A DNA stretch of 64,000 bases, taken from NCBI GenBank assembly GCA_948567375.1, contig OX419755.1, forward strand, positions 15,319,001 through 15,383,000, in the 5' to 3' direction. Below the pieces are notes generated by a model, which did not search any database, was not told where the DNA came from, and saw only the letters and a program-made list of their open reading frames with translations. Made by a program: the position numbers and the translations under genes. The DNA is from Lunularia cruciata (Eukaryota; Streptophyta; Marchantiopsida; Lunulariales; Lunulariaceae). Shown one piece after another: positions 13,784 through 26,128 of the stretch (within the stretch, counting starts at the first letter, position 1; every line of letters starts with the position of its first letter).

Positions 13784-16700
13784 TATAAGTTTTGTGCGCG
13801 GTCGCCTTTTTTTCTTCATAAATATAAGGGAAAAGAATATACGAGTGAGACTGCCAGAAGGAAACTAAAGTGTGAACACCTGACCGGTGCCATGAGGCAG
13901 GCAGGCAGGCAGGCGAGAGAAGCTCCAGTAGGACTTCCACTATTGCAGAAGTCTAACTAGGCATGCCGACTAAATTTGGCGGGTCGTCCTACATGACGAC
14001 AAAAGCGACTCAGACGCCGACGACGCGACAGGAGTGCACGGGCTGCTACTAAATTTGTAGCCAGCCGGACTCTCCTAGGCAGGCCCGACGAGGTTATGAC
14101 AGCTGCTGCTGCTGCTCTTGTTTGTCCTGAGATGCTGCTAATTTAGTCTGCTCATCATAACCGCCTAAAATTGCCACACTACGTGTAGACGTAGCGGAAG
14201 CTGGAGTTGTTGATCTGGCAGGTCCGCTGAGTTAAGACCGTGTCTAATCTCGATCAGTGTTCGTGGCTTCGTGTGGGGGACATCGAGACCACAACCTGAT
14301 TACTCTCACGCTGCCGAGCCAAAGTTAGGATCTAGGGAGAATTATGGCTTAATACCTTACTAAACTAGCAGACTCGTTTAGGAGATAACCCCCTACTTTT
14401 GGCTGGTAGATCTCGACGCATGGTGACTTGGTGATAATATAATAGCAAATATTCTCCTTAATAAATGTGTTTCAAAACCAGTCACGGCAAATCCATCTTT
14501 CTTTAGGACCTAACGAACAACATTAATTCTTTAATCCCCGTCCAACCTTCTGAATTTTATTGAGGATTTCAATTAATCCTGGTTTAGATCACCCGACCTG
14601 CCAGGTTTGTCAGAATGCTTAAGTGTCAGGTTTGTCCGGTGGCAGTCCAGAAGAAGGACGTTGTCAGGGGAAGCGGAGGCGGAGACGAGAGAAAATGAAG
14701 AGAGCTTCCGTTGGTCACCTGGGTTGACTTCAGTTCAGTGTTGAGCTACGGTGGTTGTACTCCCGTCTGTACAATAGCATACTTCAATACCACAGTAATG
14801 TGGAGGAGGAATAGCTGTCTACCGGTCCGTAGCCCGCCTCGTTCTGACCGGCTCATAAACTGACGGACGCGTTCAAAGAATAACTCCGTAGTACAAAGAC
14901 ACACCCCTACCGTCTGACCTAACCCGAGTCATCCGTTGTACCCGCGGTTATCTGCGGTGTAGTTTGAAAATATGTTTGCTAGTAGTTGTAGTAGTAGTCC
15001 CCTTCCCCTATGGAGTTTAATCACTTGGGCTCCTTCCTCTCTTCTAAACTACTGGGGGCCTTTAAATTTGAAAAGCTTTCACAGCTCTGCTTTATGTGTG
15101 AGGAGGATGAAGTTAAGGGGATCTATTCAAGACACATTGAAGCCTCTTTTTCTATTAGTAGCAATCAATGAAATGAAATAAAATATTAGATTATATTATA
15201 TTATACTGACAAAAAAGGCCTACGTGGGCAAAAATAAAAATCTGTGTAGCGGTTGCTTATAGACTTTATTATTCAAGTTTTCTGGAGCAGAGGTGGATGC
15301 TATCATTCGAGATCTTGCTATATAGGCTAGGTGGAAAGAAAGGGAGACAAAAGAGAGAACTCATAGACCAGGAAATGTGGATACTTTTGGAAATTACCTT
15401 AGACTGGACTTAATCTTTTCTCAAAGAATAAACACGTCGTGGTAGAGTAAAAAGTTCAAGTGCGTATTTCCTAAGTCATATTTTTGCAAGTTTTACTCTG
15501 AAGAAAAATCGTGCTATTTTGTCAGTCGTTAAGCGTTTCCTACATCAGAACTACAAGTTTTAATACGAGTCGTGGAGAGAAGAACAATTTCAGAAAGGGT
15601 TTTCAATTGTACTCTTATGGAACTTCATTAGCATTTTGGAAATTTTCATAAGGGTGGTGCATATAATATTTATGATGCGTGCAAGGACGATGCCTTGGAA
15701 AATTTATAAGGCCTTTGTCCAGTCCAGTCTTTGGCATTTTTGGTTAATTACTCGAGTTTACCATTTTGGAAATTCCGAAAGAATTATATGATACAGTTTC
15801 ATTAACCAAACCAGGGATTACCGTAATTCAAAAATTGGAACCTACTGTATACTCCCCATCACGACTAGGGTTAGAACAAATGTAGAGAGTCGTATTTTGG
15901 ACGAGAAGAATGATTAGGTGACCGGTTCTTCTAGAGATGTGAACATCTTAATGTGATATATATTTTAATGTCTCTCTTTCAAAGCAGGACAAATATTATA
16001 GATTTCAGGACCGTTAACTTTAGTTGTGTTTGTAGTGAGAAGATTCAGGTGGCCCAGAGAGTAATAAATCTATGATCCAAGAAGGTAAACTTATTTATCA
16101 TCAAAGAGCAGCATATAAGACAAGCAAACTTTGCAAATACATTTAAGGTCCGTCCTCAAGAATGTTCGATTAGGTAATTTCGCCACTTGTAAACTTGAAT
16201 GCAGATAGCTGGATGAGTAATTCAACCAGAGGATAGAAGGTGACATTCTGAAGAAAATTCTGGAGAATAATAAATCGTGTTAGTAAGAAGACTCTTCTAA
16301 CAAAGTATATGCAACCGGGCATAAAAGGTATGAAAAGACATGGGGTAGTGTGGTCAAGGAAAGAATAATCTAGTTGAATGACCCCTACAAATTCAATAAT
16401 CAACTCTACTCTACTTCTCTTAGGCGTTATCCTCATAAACTGGAAAAGTCTCTCTACGGCTGACATCACTTAGAGAAAGAGAGAATATATATATATGAGA
16501 AGGTACGTGTGCTTCATACTTTCCTCCTTCTACAATGACTTAGCAACTTCTTGCACTTGTTGCAAATTATGAGGAGAATATTGCAACGTACCAGCCTACA
16601 AAAGAGGGTGTTTTGGTGCCTTGCTAGACTTGGTACGGAAACCTCGAACAATATGTGTTGCATATCATGATATTGCAAACTGAAATGAGCGTCTCATAAG

Positions 16701-17302
16701 GAAAGGGCATAAAGGACTTTTTATTTTTCTCTAGAATGTGGTAAAGTACACTGAAATTCTTTTGGCCCTTTTTTGAAGGGGAGGTTGTCCTTGTGCTGCT
16801 CATGTCATTTTAACGAGCATTTCTGTCCACCTTACATTCGAAATTAGATGCTAGTACACATGGCGGGCTTTCATTGTCCGCATTTGGGAAAATCGAAAAA
16901 TAAATAAAGTGAAAGGAAGTGAGATTTTTAGTTTTTCCAGCAGCTTCTAATAAAATAATAATAAATCAATAAATGGGATGAAAATTTAATTACATCAAAA
17001 TAAGAAACCTGTCTTACTGTATCTAATAAAAAACTTTTTGGTAGAATACACAAGAAAGGAACGCTTGATTAAATATAAGAGATACTAATTAGTGTGATTG
17101 TTCTTTTATGGATTATACAGAATATAGTTATTCACAATAGAGTACAAGGTAGGAACAAAAAAGTATACATTTATATATTATCGTAAATTTTCATACAAAC
17201 CCGAGCACAACTCCATGTGTTGAACATATGTTCAATACCATTTCTACAACTCCATATAAGTAAGATTATAGGAAAGAAGAAAATTTACCATATATCCTCC
17301 TA
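12051..17302. other. Spacer, no gene recognised
   Basis: This stretch is AT-rich up to about 13.3 kb, then of more balanced composition. It holds simple repeats: TA at 13740-13775, GGCA units near 13892-13914 and a GCT run near 14103-14117. No reading frame has recognisable domains and no RNA gene was identified. Confidence 0.5.
13740..13775. repeat. (TA)n microsatellite
   Basis: About 18 uninterrupted TA units. This is a low-complexity sequence that can extrude as a cruciform. No gene depends on it. Confidence 0.97.
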
Positions 17303-17312
17303 CTTAAAGACC

Positions 17313-19613
17313 TGATAGGTCGCTATTTGCACAAGCATTGTGCACTGCCCCTCGCCTTTCTAGTGGTTTTACCGAGTTGTTTCAGGTGGCTGCAGCAGTA
17401 GCGAGAGGAGACATTCCTATGTCTATTAGTCGGGTCTTAGGTGCTAGTCGACTTCTCGCGATTGAGAAGGACACGGGAGGCATTAGACCGATTGCTATTG
17501 GAGAGATCTTTTTGCGTTTGGTCAGTCGTACCATTGTCCTTCTGCATCGTTCTCACTTTCGACAGCACCTTAGTCCACATCAGTTTGGAGTAGCTACACC
17601 TGGAGGATGTGAGGCTATATCTCTAGGCATTAGAGCACTCCTAGATATCCATCCGGAGTGGGTCATCCTACAGGTGGATGTTGAGAACGCTTTTAATAGC
17701 GTCTCACGTGCATCCATCTTTAGAGAGCTTAGGGAGGTTGGTGGATCCTTGGCGAGTCTCATTCCTTTTGTGCGGTCTTTTTATGGCTCTCCTGCTTCCC
17801 TTTACTACCAGCATGGTGGTTCACAGGAGGGAGTCACCGTCTTGGAGTCAGCTGTTGGTACACAACAGGGAGATCCTTTGGGGGGGCCCTTATTTGCCAT
17901 GGCTCACTTTAGAGCTCTCCTATCTACTACTTTGGCCATGCCAGGTTGTGTATTTCCCTCCTTGGCAGATGATACACACATCGTAGGCCCTGTAGATCAG
18001 ATTAGGCATGCCTTTGACTACTTGACTACCGAGCTACATCTAGTAGGCTTGAGAGTCAAGGTGTCAAAGTGTAGGGCATGGTCCCCTTTAGGTATCCCTC
18101 CCCACCTTGAGCTTCCAGAGGGGTGTATCACATCCACAGATGGACTTCGTGTTCTTAGAGTGCCAGTAGGATCGGAGGATTTTGTCACACGCTTCTTGGA
18201 CGTTGCCCTTGTAGAGGATGTTCTCCATGTGGATGACCTTCCATTATTAGGAGATCCACAGGTGGCATTTAGTATATTCTCTTCTAGTATTGCTCGTCAA
18301 CCATCCTACCTCATCCAAACAGTTTCACCCTCACCATCCTTCCTATCACGTCTGAGAGCATTTGATAGGAGGATTATGGGAGTCTTTGGTGATATTATTG
18401 GACCAGGGACTTTTGAGTGTGTGATAGTGGATTTGGCACGTAGACAGACGGCTCTACTGATCTCATGTGGTGGGGTTGGCTTGCTTTATATGGAGGAGAT
18501 GGCACCTATAGCATTTTTGGATAGTTGGGCTCTCTCGGCACCCCTACTTGCCTCTCGTTTTGTGGTTGTTGATAGGCCGGTTTTGGAGACTTATGTGATA
18601 GAGGTGGAGGGAGGATCCTTTTCTCTCCAGGTGTTATTGCAGCAGACGAGAGATAGTCTATCCCCATGAGCACGAGAGGGTTTTCCATCATTTGCTTCAC
18701 TATCATCAGATTGGACTAGAGGTCTACAGTCTTCCTTGATGGAGCGACAGTGTGAGCATACGCTACATTCTCTCTTAGTTGACTCATCCATTCCTCAAGC
18801 TACTAGAGCACGTCTATGCTCTTGCTCCGGCAAGGGTGCAGGTTCGTGGATCCTAGCTCGACCATGCATTAGGGCTTTCCAACTTGCACTGGCTACTTTC
18901 TCTATAGCGATGAGGTTTTGCCTAGGTTTGGTCCACCCATCTGCATCTTCACTACTCACTTGTGAGTGTGGTTCTACACTAGATGCAGCGGCGGTCCACA
19001 TGACACGATGTCCTTTTGGAGGACAGAGGATAGCTACACATGATGCCATTAGAGACATAGTGTTTTCTATGGCACAAGAGAGTGGATACTTAGCTTGGAG
19101 GGAGCGTTCGTATGCGTTGCAGATGACACGTGTTAGGGAAGACTTATACTTGGTCCGAGATGATCAGGTGACAGTAGCAGATGTGTGGTCACCGACCCTA
19201 CGCGAGAAGGAGTGATTACCCATCCCCATGGATGGGCAGCGAGTGCAGCAGCAGGTCGCAAGGTCTCCAAGTATAGGGGCATGCAACGAGGTCACCTCTT
19301 TGTTCCTCTAGCCTTGGAGTTATATGGAGCGATGGACACGGCATTTGACACATTTGTCAGGGAGTGCACGAGAGCTTATCATGTTAGGCGTCAGGGGGTA
19401 CCACTCTCACTCTCATACTTTGTAGCTTACTTTAGACAGCGTGTGTCCATTGCTCTACAGAGGGCAGTGGCTGGTGCAATCCATAGGAGAGCAATCACAT
19501 TAGGTGATGTTTCTTCGGATGCTCCAGTTGTGTGTAGACCGTACGACTTGCATAGCTTGGATATCTTAGGTGCGGTAGGGCAGATTTCTTATACAGACTC
19601 TATTGGGGCTTAG
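17313..19613 (+). pseudogene. RT-endonuclease polyprotein of copy 1, broken
   Basis: The reading frame starts at the element's left border and runs to a TGA at 18667-18669. It encodes an RT domain with a palm segment around VDVENAFNS, QQGDPLGGP and a LADD box (in place of the usual YxDD), then the thumb. Copy 2 reads CGA at the stop, so a C-to-T change at a CpG created the nonsense codon. The frame resumes near 18670 with a CCHC-like finger (CECGS...H...C, about 18961-19010) and then a restriction-like endonuclease region. A small deletion after VTVADV shifts the frame, and the last part reads from about 19185 to the TAG at 19611-19613. Compared with copy 2, 66 nt are missing in frame near 17358, between TTC microhomologies. 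It cannot make a full protein. Confidence 0.9.
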
Positions 19614-19618
19614 CCCCA
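19604..19618 (+). promoter_or_regulatory. 3' hairpin of the retroelement
   Basis: TGGGGC-TTA-GCCCCA forms a perfect 6-bp stem. The ORF stop TAG overlaps the loop and stem. The same hairpin is kept, with at most one or two changes, in copy 2 (near 34935) and in the stubs at 45 and 46.6 kb. Conservation in a 3' end is what is expected of an RNA element recognised by the element's own RT; that role is inferred. Confidence 0.7.
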
Positions 19619-19709
19619 TGTTACCTTTTTTGCCTCTCCCTTGTACGGCTTGATGGGGTCTTCCCATCCTTCATTTTTCCTACACAGTTGCCTTTTTCTC
19701 TTAAAGACC

Positions 19710-22700
19710 TTGGTTACTGGCCGCTCTAATTGCCAGAAATCACCCCTTCCAACATTATATAGCATTGAAATCCATAACTATAACATTCGCCATTCTCACC
19801 ATCGCTATGATATGATATGTATATGTGTAAGAACACATATACTAATCATCTAGCTGTAAACGGAAATTCTTTATCACTTTCCTGAAATTTTTTATTAGTG
19901 AAATCTAAAGATAATGATATGATAATGTCATTACCTTTTCGGTTAAATCAACGTAACTTTTGCTACAGAATGTCAATCAAATGAATCAATAGAGTGCTAT
20001 AGAAAGGGAAAAAATAGTGACACCAACTCAGATTACCGAAGTATGAACTTGGGAGTGGTGTAATTACCTCAGAGAAAGTCCTCATTCTTCTTTAAAGTGA
20101 AAGTATAATCTGATTTTTCCAAAAAAAGTTTGATCTTCTTACTTGAAAACACCCTCTAAGTCCCATCTGGTCCATAGCAAATCCAGCACACCCCAATTTA
20201 TCTATCAATCCACTTAGCAGGCAAAAAACTTAAACTCGAGAAGGAGGAGCACCCCATTAACCCAAGCTAGAAAGCCTGGGAAAGCAAGAGGATCATACTT
20301 TGTGCTCGATAAAAGTCAGAATACAAATCTTAATGCAAGCCACACTCAATAGGAGGGGAAGAAAGTGTTATGATATGCCATCATTTCTAAGCAAATTCAG
20401 ATGCAATTCTATACTTCTGCTTCTATGAGATTCTTTCTGGTAATGAAAGGTGGGGGTTTGCGATCATCGAGGCAAATGCAAAGGTATATTCTCCGGAATG
20501 ATTCGAATGTAGTTTTCTATATCCTTAACTTGCGAATAAGTATAACACCGGAGAATGAGGTCGCATGTAGGGTAACGTCGAAAACCACGTAAGAAAAATA
20601 CTACGACCAGCATGTAGCTGAAAAGAATAGTCAGGGATTATTTTATTTATTATTTTCCAAATGAACTTGTCTCCATTTCAGTCTCCATGAGCATGACATT
20701 TCAATCGGGGCCCATTTCTGCAAAGCTTTTCCTCTTTCAATTTTAGCCAACCTTGTCTTTAGTTATACTGTAATCTTGTGCTTTCTGCATTAAGACTAAC
20801 CTCGAGGTTTTGAGAAGGAGCCGAGGTTTGTCAAGTCACCAAGACCAGTTATTCTCCTGATTTTGTAGTATTAAGATAATTAGTTTAGGAGAATCGAGAT
20901 TAGTTAGACACGAGTTACAAGGCTCAAAATATGTAAATTCTGCTTGAGTGTTAAAAATAGATTGCTAATTTAGTTGGTCATGAGTACTCTGGCAATGTCT
21001 TTGCTTCGTTCGGGCATAGCTTTAAGAAGAATATTAATACTAACGTTTTAGGGCTCATTATGAGACTTCATTCTGCTTAGAATCTTAAGCGGAGTGTTTG
21101 ACATTCCCAATTAATTGCAGGAGAGTAAACATTTATGACCTTACATTTTTTATGTGAAAGAAAAAGGGCTCTTAAATATTGGGTAGTTTCAAGTGAGAGG
21201 CCATGAAATCACATCCGCGTCTCAAGGTCGTTTTTATCCTTCTGTTATCCAAAATGGGAAAAACTGTTTTGGAACTTTCTACTAATATCAAAAAAGAAAA
21301 CAGTTGACAGACAGGCTTCTCGAGGTTTTATTTATTCATTTATTTATTTGAAGAACGAAGGGAAATCATCATGATGAGTTGTAATCATTTTCATCCCTCA
21401 CTCCATCAATGTATTCGATCGTTTTATTTGTCTGGCTATTATGACTCTGCAATGCCAAAATTTGCTGTCTGCAAAATCTCAGGGCCTATCTTAGGGGCTT
21501 AGAAATATTATTATCATTATCATCATGAAGTGGGGACAGAAATGGGAGCAATGCAAATAATGTACCCAAAACCCACATGCTGCTAATCCTTAAACCGTAT
21601 TTGGCTAATTTGTCGGCAGAAAAAGACTCAAATATTCTGCATCTTCATAAAGAGAAATGACGACTGTATTTACTTACCTCTTATGATAAATTTTGACCTC
21701 CAGATGATGACACCACTCTCTACAGAGTCGCATCAGAATAAAACATTAAGGCTCGCTACTCCAAATTCTAAAAAACTATTCAATATGCATCGACTCTCTA
21801 CTGCTTCTAATATCGACAAAGAAAGGGAAAAAGAAAAAAGTGCTGTGGTGCACCTAGCTGGTAAAATAGAGGTTCGTCTTAATGGCTTACACAAAACTAT
21901 ATACATCAAATTCATTTAAATATCTGTATTTAAATATCGTTTCCAGAAACATTAACTACAAAATCCCATCTTGAAAAATGCCAGAAACGATCCAGTGCAC
22001 GAAACTACGAGGACAAATAATAGTGTATATATTTTATTTCACTTATATTTTTTTTATAATTATAGTGTAAAAAATTAAACGATCTGACTGAAGAGAGAGA
22101 GGGAGAGGGGGCTCAAAAGCCGAGGGCATAATAAGGAGAGGTACGTCCCATGCAGTTGCTACATGTCATCTTGAGCCTCTTCTTTGGCAGTCCACCATTA
22201 CTATAAAAGAACTTTGAGTTGATTAATCAATTAATTTGGTCCAAAGAAAGTACGCCCTGGATGCATGCACTTTATTTTATAATCATTCCTGAAGGATTTA
22301 CTTTGGCAGCTACATTGTAGCTGTGCATTAAATTCTGCTATGTAATATATGAAATAAAGATGGGAAACAAGGACCATTTTTCTTTCGGTTTATATACCTC
22401 AGCAGCAGCAGCCTTTGGCTTCAAATTATGAATGTCATCTACTATTATAGAGATGGATATATCTTCCCAACCACGTTGTATTATCATCCCTTGAGAAAAG
22501 AAAAGGTCCTAAACCCACCCCGTCCAACACCGGCCACTTAAATTAAGAGGAATAAATTATTTAACTAATTAATATAGCGAGTTGGAAGAAATGTAGTGTA
22601 GCACATCTATCATGATATTAGATATGCAGGTGAGCTTGATTACCTAATGAGGTTTTCTTATTCATAAGACGACCACATAAGGTGGAGTCGTAATATGCTA

Positions 22701-25700
22701 ATCAAAATCCTAACTTAACTAGGCTCTAATTGTTTGCTTATGGGAAACCAGAAATTGTTGAAGCTAACTTCACATGAGTGAAAGGTATGGAGGACGTTCC
22801 AAACAAAGCGCTTGGTGAAAAGAAAAGTAGTGAGTGAAGAAATCAAATGATTTACTGGATTTATTTATGTCCTTTGGGCCTGGAATGTGACTCGTTGAAC
22901 TCGACTCTGTTCGCCAAAGCCTGCATTTTAATATTTTAGTAATAGACCGGGGTTTATGGAAACTCTGACCCCGGGTCTGGTCTGAGTTCCCACGACTAGT
23001 CCTGACTGACTGCAGTTAATTTAGTTAGTCTAGTTAGTCAGTCAGTCAGTCAGTCAGGCAGCAGGCAGGCAGATACTGTACATTACAGAAACGGGGAAAG
23101 GATGGGCGAAAAGCTCGTGTTGTACGATGAAAATTCTCTGCAGCAGCTGCGAAGAAAGGTGAAAATGATAGTATCAATGTGCTGTGGTCCACAATCCAAT
23201 CGAGAATATATTCCACAGCGAGTAGGAGGAGGACTAGGTGAAATGAAAGAAACCGATCAATGAATTCACCCATTCACGAAGCCCGAAAGCGAAGGAAGGA
23301 AGGGATCAGCGTGGTGTGTATATGACGAGAGAGAAGGAGAGGAATCTGATCCAGAAACTATCCGTGGTGACCACAACGAGAGAGATTGTGTGTGTATATT
23401 CCGTGTCTTGAGGTGTCAGGAATCGATTATGTGATATGCATGGTGCCACCCACAATGTTATCTAATACATCGTGAGCTCGTTGGCCCTCACTCAGATCGG
23501 GGTGTCGAGCAAGCAACAAGGGGAGAAGGAATACTTTTGCTGTGTGGGTGACACAAACAAAAGTCACCCAGTCCAATGTGAACTGAACAAATCACTGGGT
23601 GCCCATGAGCCCAGCGTTTGAGTGCGTCATGGTGAACGATGGAGCGTATTCATGTCAGGAATATAATAACTAGTAATTCATCACTTATGATGCTGTTACT
23701 GCAATTTGGATCAATAGAAAGAAGATAGCTTACGAGAGACGAAAGGTGTGTGCAACACTCCAACACCCTCAACCACATTATACCAACTCCAGGTGCATAA
23801 TCTTCCTCGTCAAACGTGTGAACATTTATCTCCAGTTAATAGTATCACATGGTGCGAGCAAACGAATCCTTCCTTCCATGTTAGCTACAAAGAAATGCGT
23901 GCATTGCAGTGGTGGTAACATGTAAAACGAAACTCGAAATCTTCTCTGAAGCGTAAGAAAACGATAGTAAATTGCACAAAGGAAAGAAATCTTGTCTCAT
24001 CGTCCTCAGACATTGATCCACTTTATTTAATCAAGAGAGAGTATCCAAATACTATCATCGCACTATACACCAAGATTCATAGATTACCACTGCGTAGTCC
24101 CCAGTAACTCAGACTGATTTCTCCTGCCAGTCTTGTCTGAGTGAGTGGCAGACAGAAACAAGCCTGACCTCGTCGAGTGTGAAAGACACCTACAGTGCCT
24201 ACCACTCCTCGCCTGATTTGTTTCCTTTACCATCATCCAGCATTGGAATTGAAGCTGTGAAGCGTAGCAGTAGTAGTCGCCGCGGGGAGATTCTCTTGTG
24301 GCTAAAGGCCCCTCTCCTCTACATTGCTTCGTCACTAGAGAGGCTGGCACAGGGTTCCTCGAGAGTGCTCTCTGTCTGTCTGCCTGAGCCAGCCCCAGGT
24401 CAGCTTTGACAGACGTCAACCTGTCTAACTAACAAGCTTTCTTTCGAGAACCTTCTGTCCTCGTACCTCGTATTACTGTAACTTTGTGTGTCATCACTAC
24501 CTCGTCGAGTTCCGAGTGACTTTCCCAGGGCAATGACGAGGTGTTTGAAGTAGAGTAGGCTCCAGATACATGCCTTTCATTCATAGATATTTTTCTCTCC
24601 AAATCGATTAGCTAGATCGTCATTTCACTGCCCATTCGTTCCATGGACAGCGCGTTCACCGTCATGGTGAGATGAGGTAGTGTCATCCATACGCACAATG
24701 AAGCTTTCTGTCTCGGCAGTCGTTCAATAACTGCTCGAAACTCGCATCGTCTGATGCTGTTCAGTAGCTTCTTGGTCGAGGAAAGGCCATTTTCTCCTCG
24801 ACCATAGCTCGAGTTGAACATCAGTACAACTTATGTCCGAATCGATTTCAGAGTCTATACTGGAGAAAAATAACTTCAATTCTCTCAAGGCGCTAAAAAA
24901 CTGGATATACATCAATGGATTTCCTCTACTCGTCCATGGGAGGAGTAAAGTACGAGTGGGGGATGAACAAAGTACGTATAGTGCTGCGAAGAGTTACTCT
25001 GTCCATAAGGAAATTTGGAGGAAAGGCGACCGCGAAGAGAACACGAAGGATAGGAAGACCCCATCCTTAGGAAGAATACAAAAATGTTATTGACGAACGT
25101 TCTTGTGCCAATAGATAGCACGTTGCTCTACATTTCGGAGGACCAAGTTCTTGTTATTGCGCCTATCTAAACGATCCGGGGTAAAATGTTACCTTCAACG
25201 ACCGGCAGTTGCTTTGTTTCTCGTTGACACGTGCACTCTGCTGCAGACTCTTCATAAAAACTTTTCAATGAAATTGACTTGTCACAAGCTCGAGGTATCC
25301 TGCATGTCGTGTTATGCTTCTCGTATTATCGAGTATGTGTTATTAGTTGGTTGTCTGAACGATAGATAGCATGCTTTCTGAGTCGAAAGATTACGTACAA
25401 ACTGTAACTTGACCAATTATCAACCATACTCCCAAGTTTCAAGCCATACGTATCGTGTTGTGAGCATCCAATTTGAAGAGATGATATCATTTAAACATCA
25501 AATCAAGACGTCGATTTCCAAGCCTGCACTAGCATGTCTAAGTCCTATGCAGCTGTCTGGACCTGTACTCTAGGTCTTGGGCTTCCTCATTGAATGGAAA
25601 ATGATATAACACCCTTGCAGAAGAGAATTACAAGGCTAAAGATCCTCGATGAACTAGACTAGCGCCGCTTGCATCATCCTAAGTCGGAATGCTGCAAAAT

Positions 25701-26128
25701 TTATAGATACATGAAGCTTTCCCTCACTGCCGATAGTTTTCATGCATTCCAACTCTGTGAATCTAGGTTAGTCATTTGGAAACTGCTACAGTAGCAAACT
25801 TTCGAGCTCTTAGTGTTCTTCTTTATCACCCGTCAAAAAACTGTCATCTTCAGTCTTTGCCAGGTAGAAAAGCTCGACTACCACTCGTGGATGCTTGAAG
25901 GATACTGTGTGCCTGTCAGAGCCAATCACGACCAGGCAGAATCCCGGAAAGCGGTATATTGATCTAACCTTCCGTTTGTCAGGGAGTGAAAGTTTAAAGC
26001 CACCAATAGATGCTTATCACCGAAGAGATTGTGGCGCATCTTTGTGGGTGGGCAAAAAGTCCCAGATGAATGGTAGGGAGCAAAATTCTTATGTCACTTT
26101 CAGCTAGACAACCTATTATAGATTCTCA
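19710..26128. other. Spacer, no gene recognised
   Basis: No reading frame here carries a recognisable domain. Visible structures are a GTCA microsatellite at about 23034-23060 running into GGCA units, CT/GA-rich stretches near 22095-22120, and one retroelement stub at 25016-25066. The part nearest 26128 should include the 3' UTR of GRC3, which is transcribed leftwards. Confidence 0.5.
25016..25066 (-). mobile_element. About 50-bp stub of the RLE non-LTR element
   Basis: Read on the minus strand, this is the terminal part of the retroelement 3' tail: GATGGGGTCTTCC, TATCCTTCGTG, then CGCGGTCGCCTTTCCTCC. It lacks the 3' hairpin, so it is truncated even closer to the 3' end than the 46.6-kb copy. 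No confident target-site duplication is seen; flanking AAGGAAAT-like sequences are at most a decayed one. Confidence 0.65.

Larger units (their letters stand above)
17303..19709 (+). mobile_element. 5'-truncated RLE-type non-LTR retrotransposon, copy 1
   Basis: The element occupies 17313-19699 between 10-bp direct repeats CTTAAAGACC (17303-17312 and 19700-19709), a target-site duplication. Homology to copy 2 begins exactly at the left TSD, within the coding region, so the 5' end (zinc finger and upstream) was never inserted. It retains most of the reverse transcriptase, the CCHC finger and the endonuclease-like C-terminus. After the ORF come a hairpin (19604-19618) and the family 3' tail ending in CTTTTTCTC. 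There is no poly(A) tail. An R2/NeSL/Utopia-like class is inferred from domain order. Confidence 0.9.

Noticed and set aside
24084-24419. 111-codon minus-strand frame with a plus-strand counterpart
   Set aside because: Overlapping opposite open frames in a locally GC-richer stretch, no domain or exon signals.
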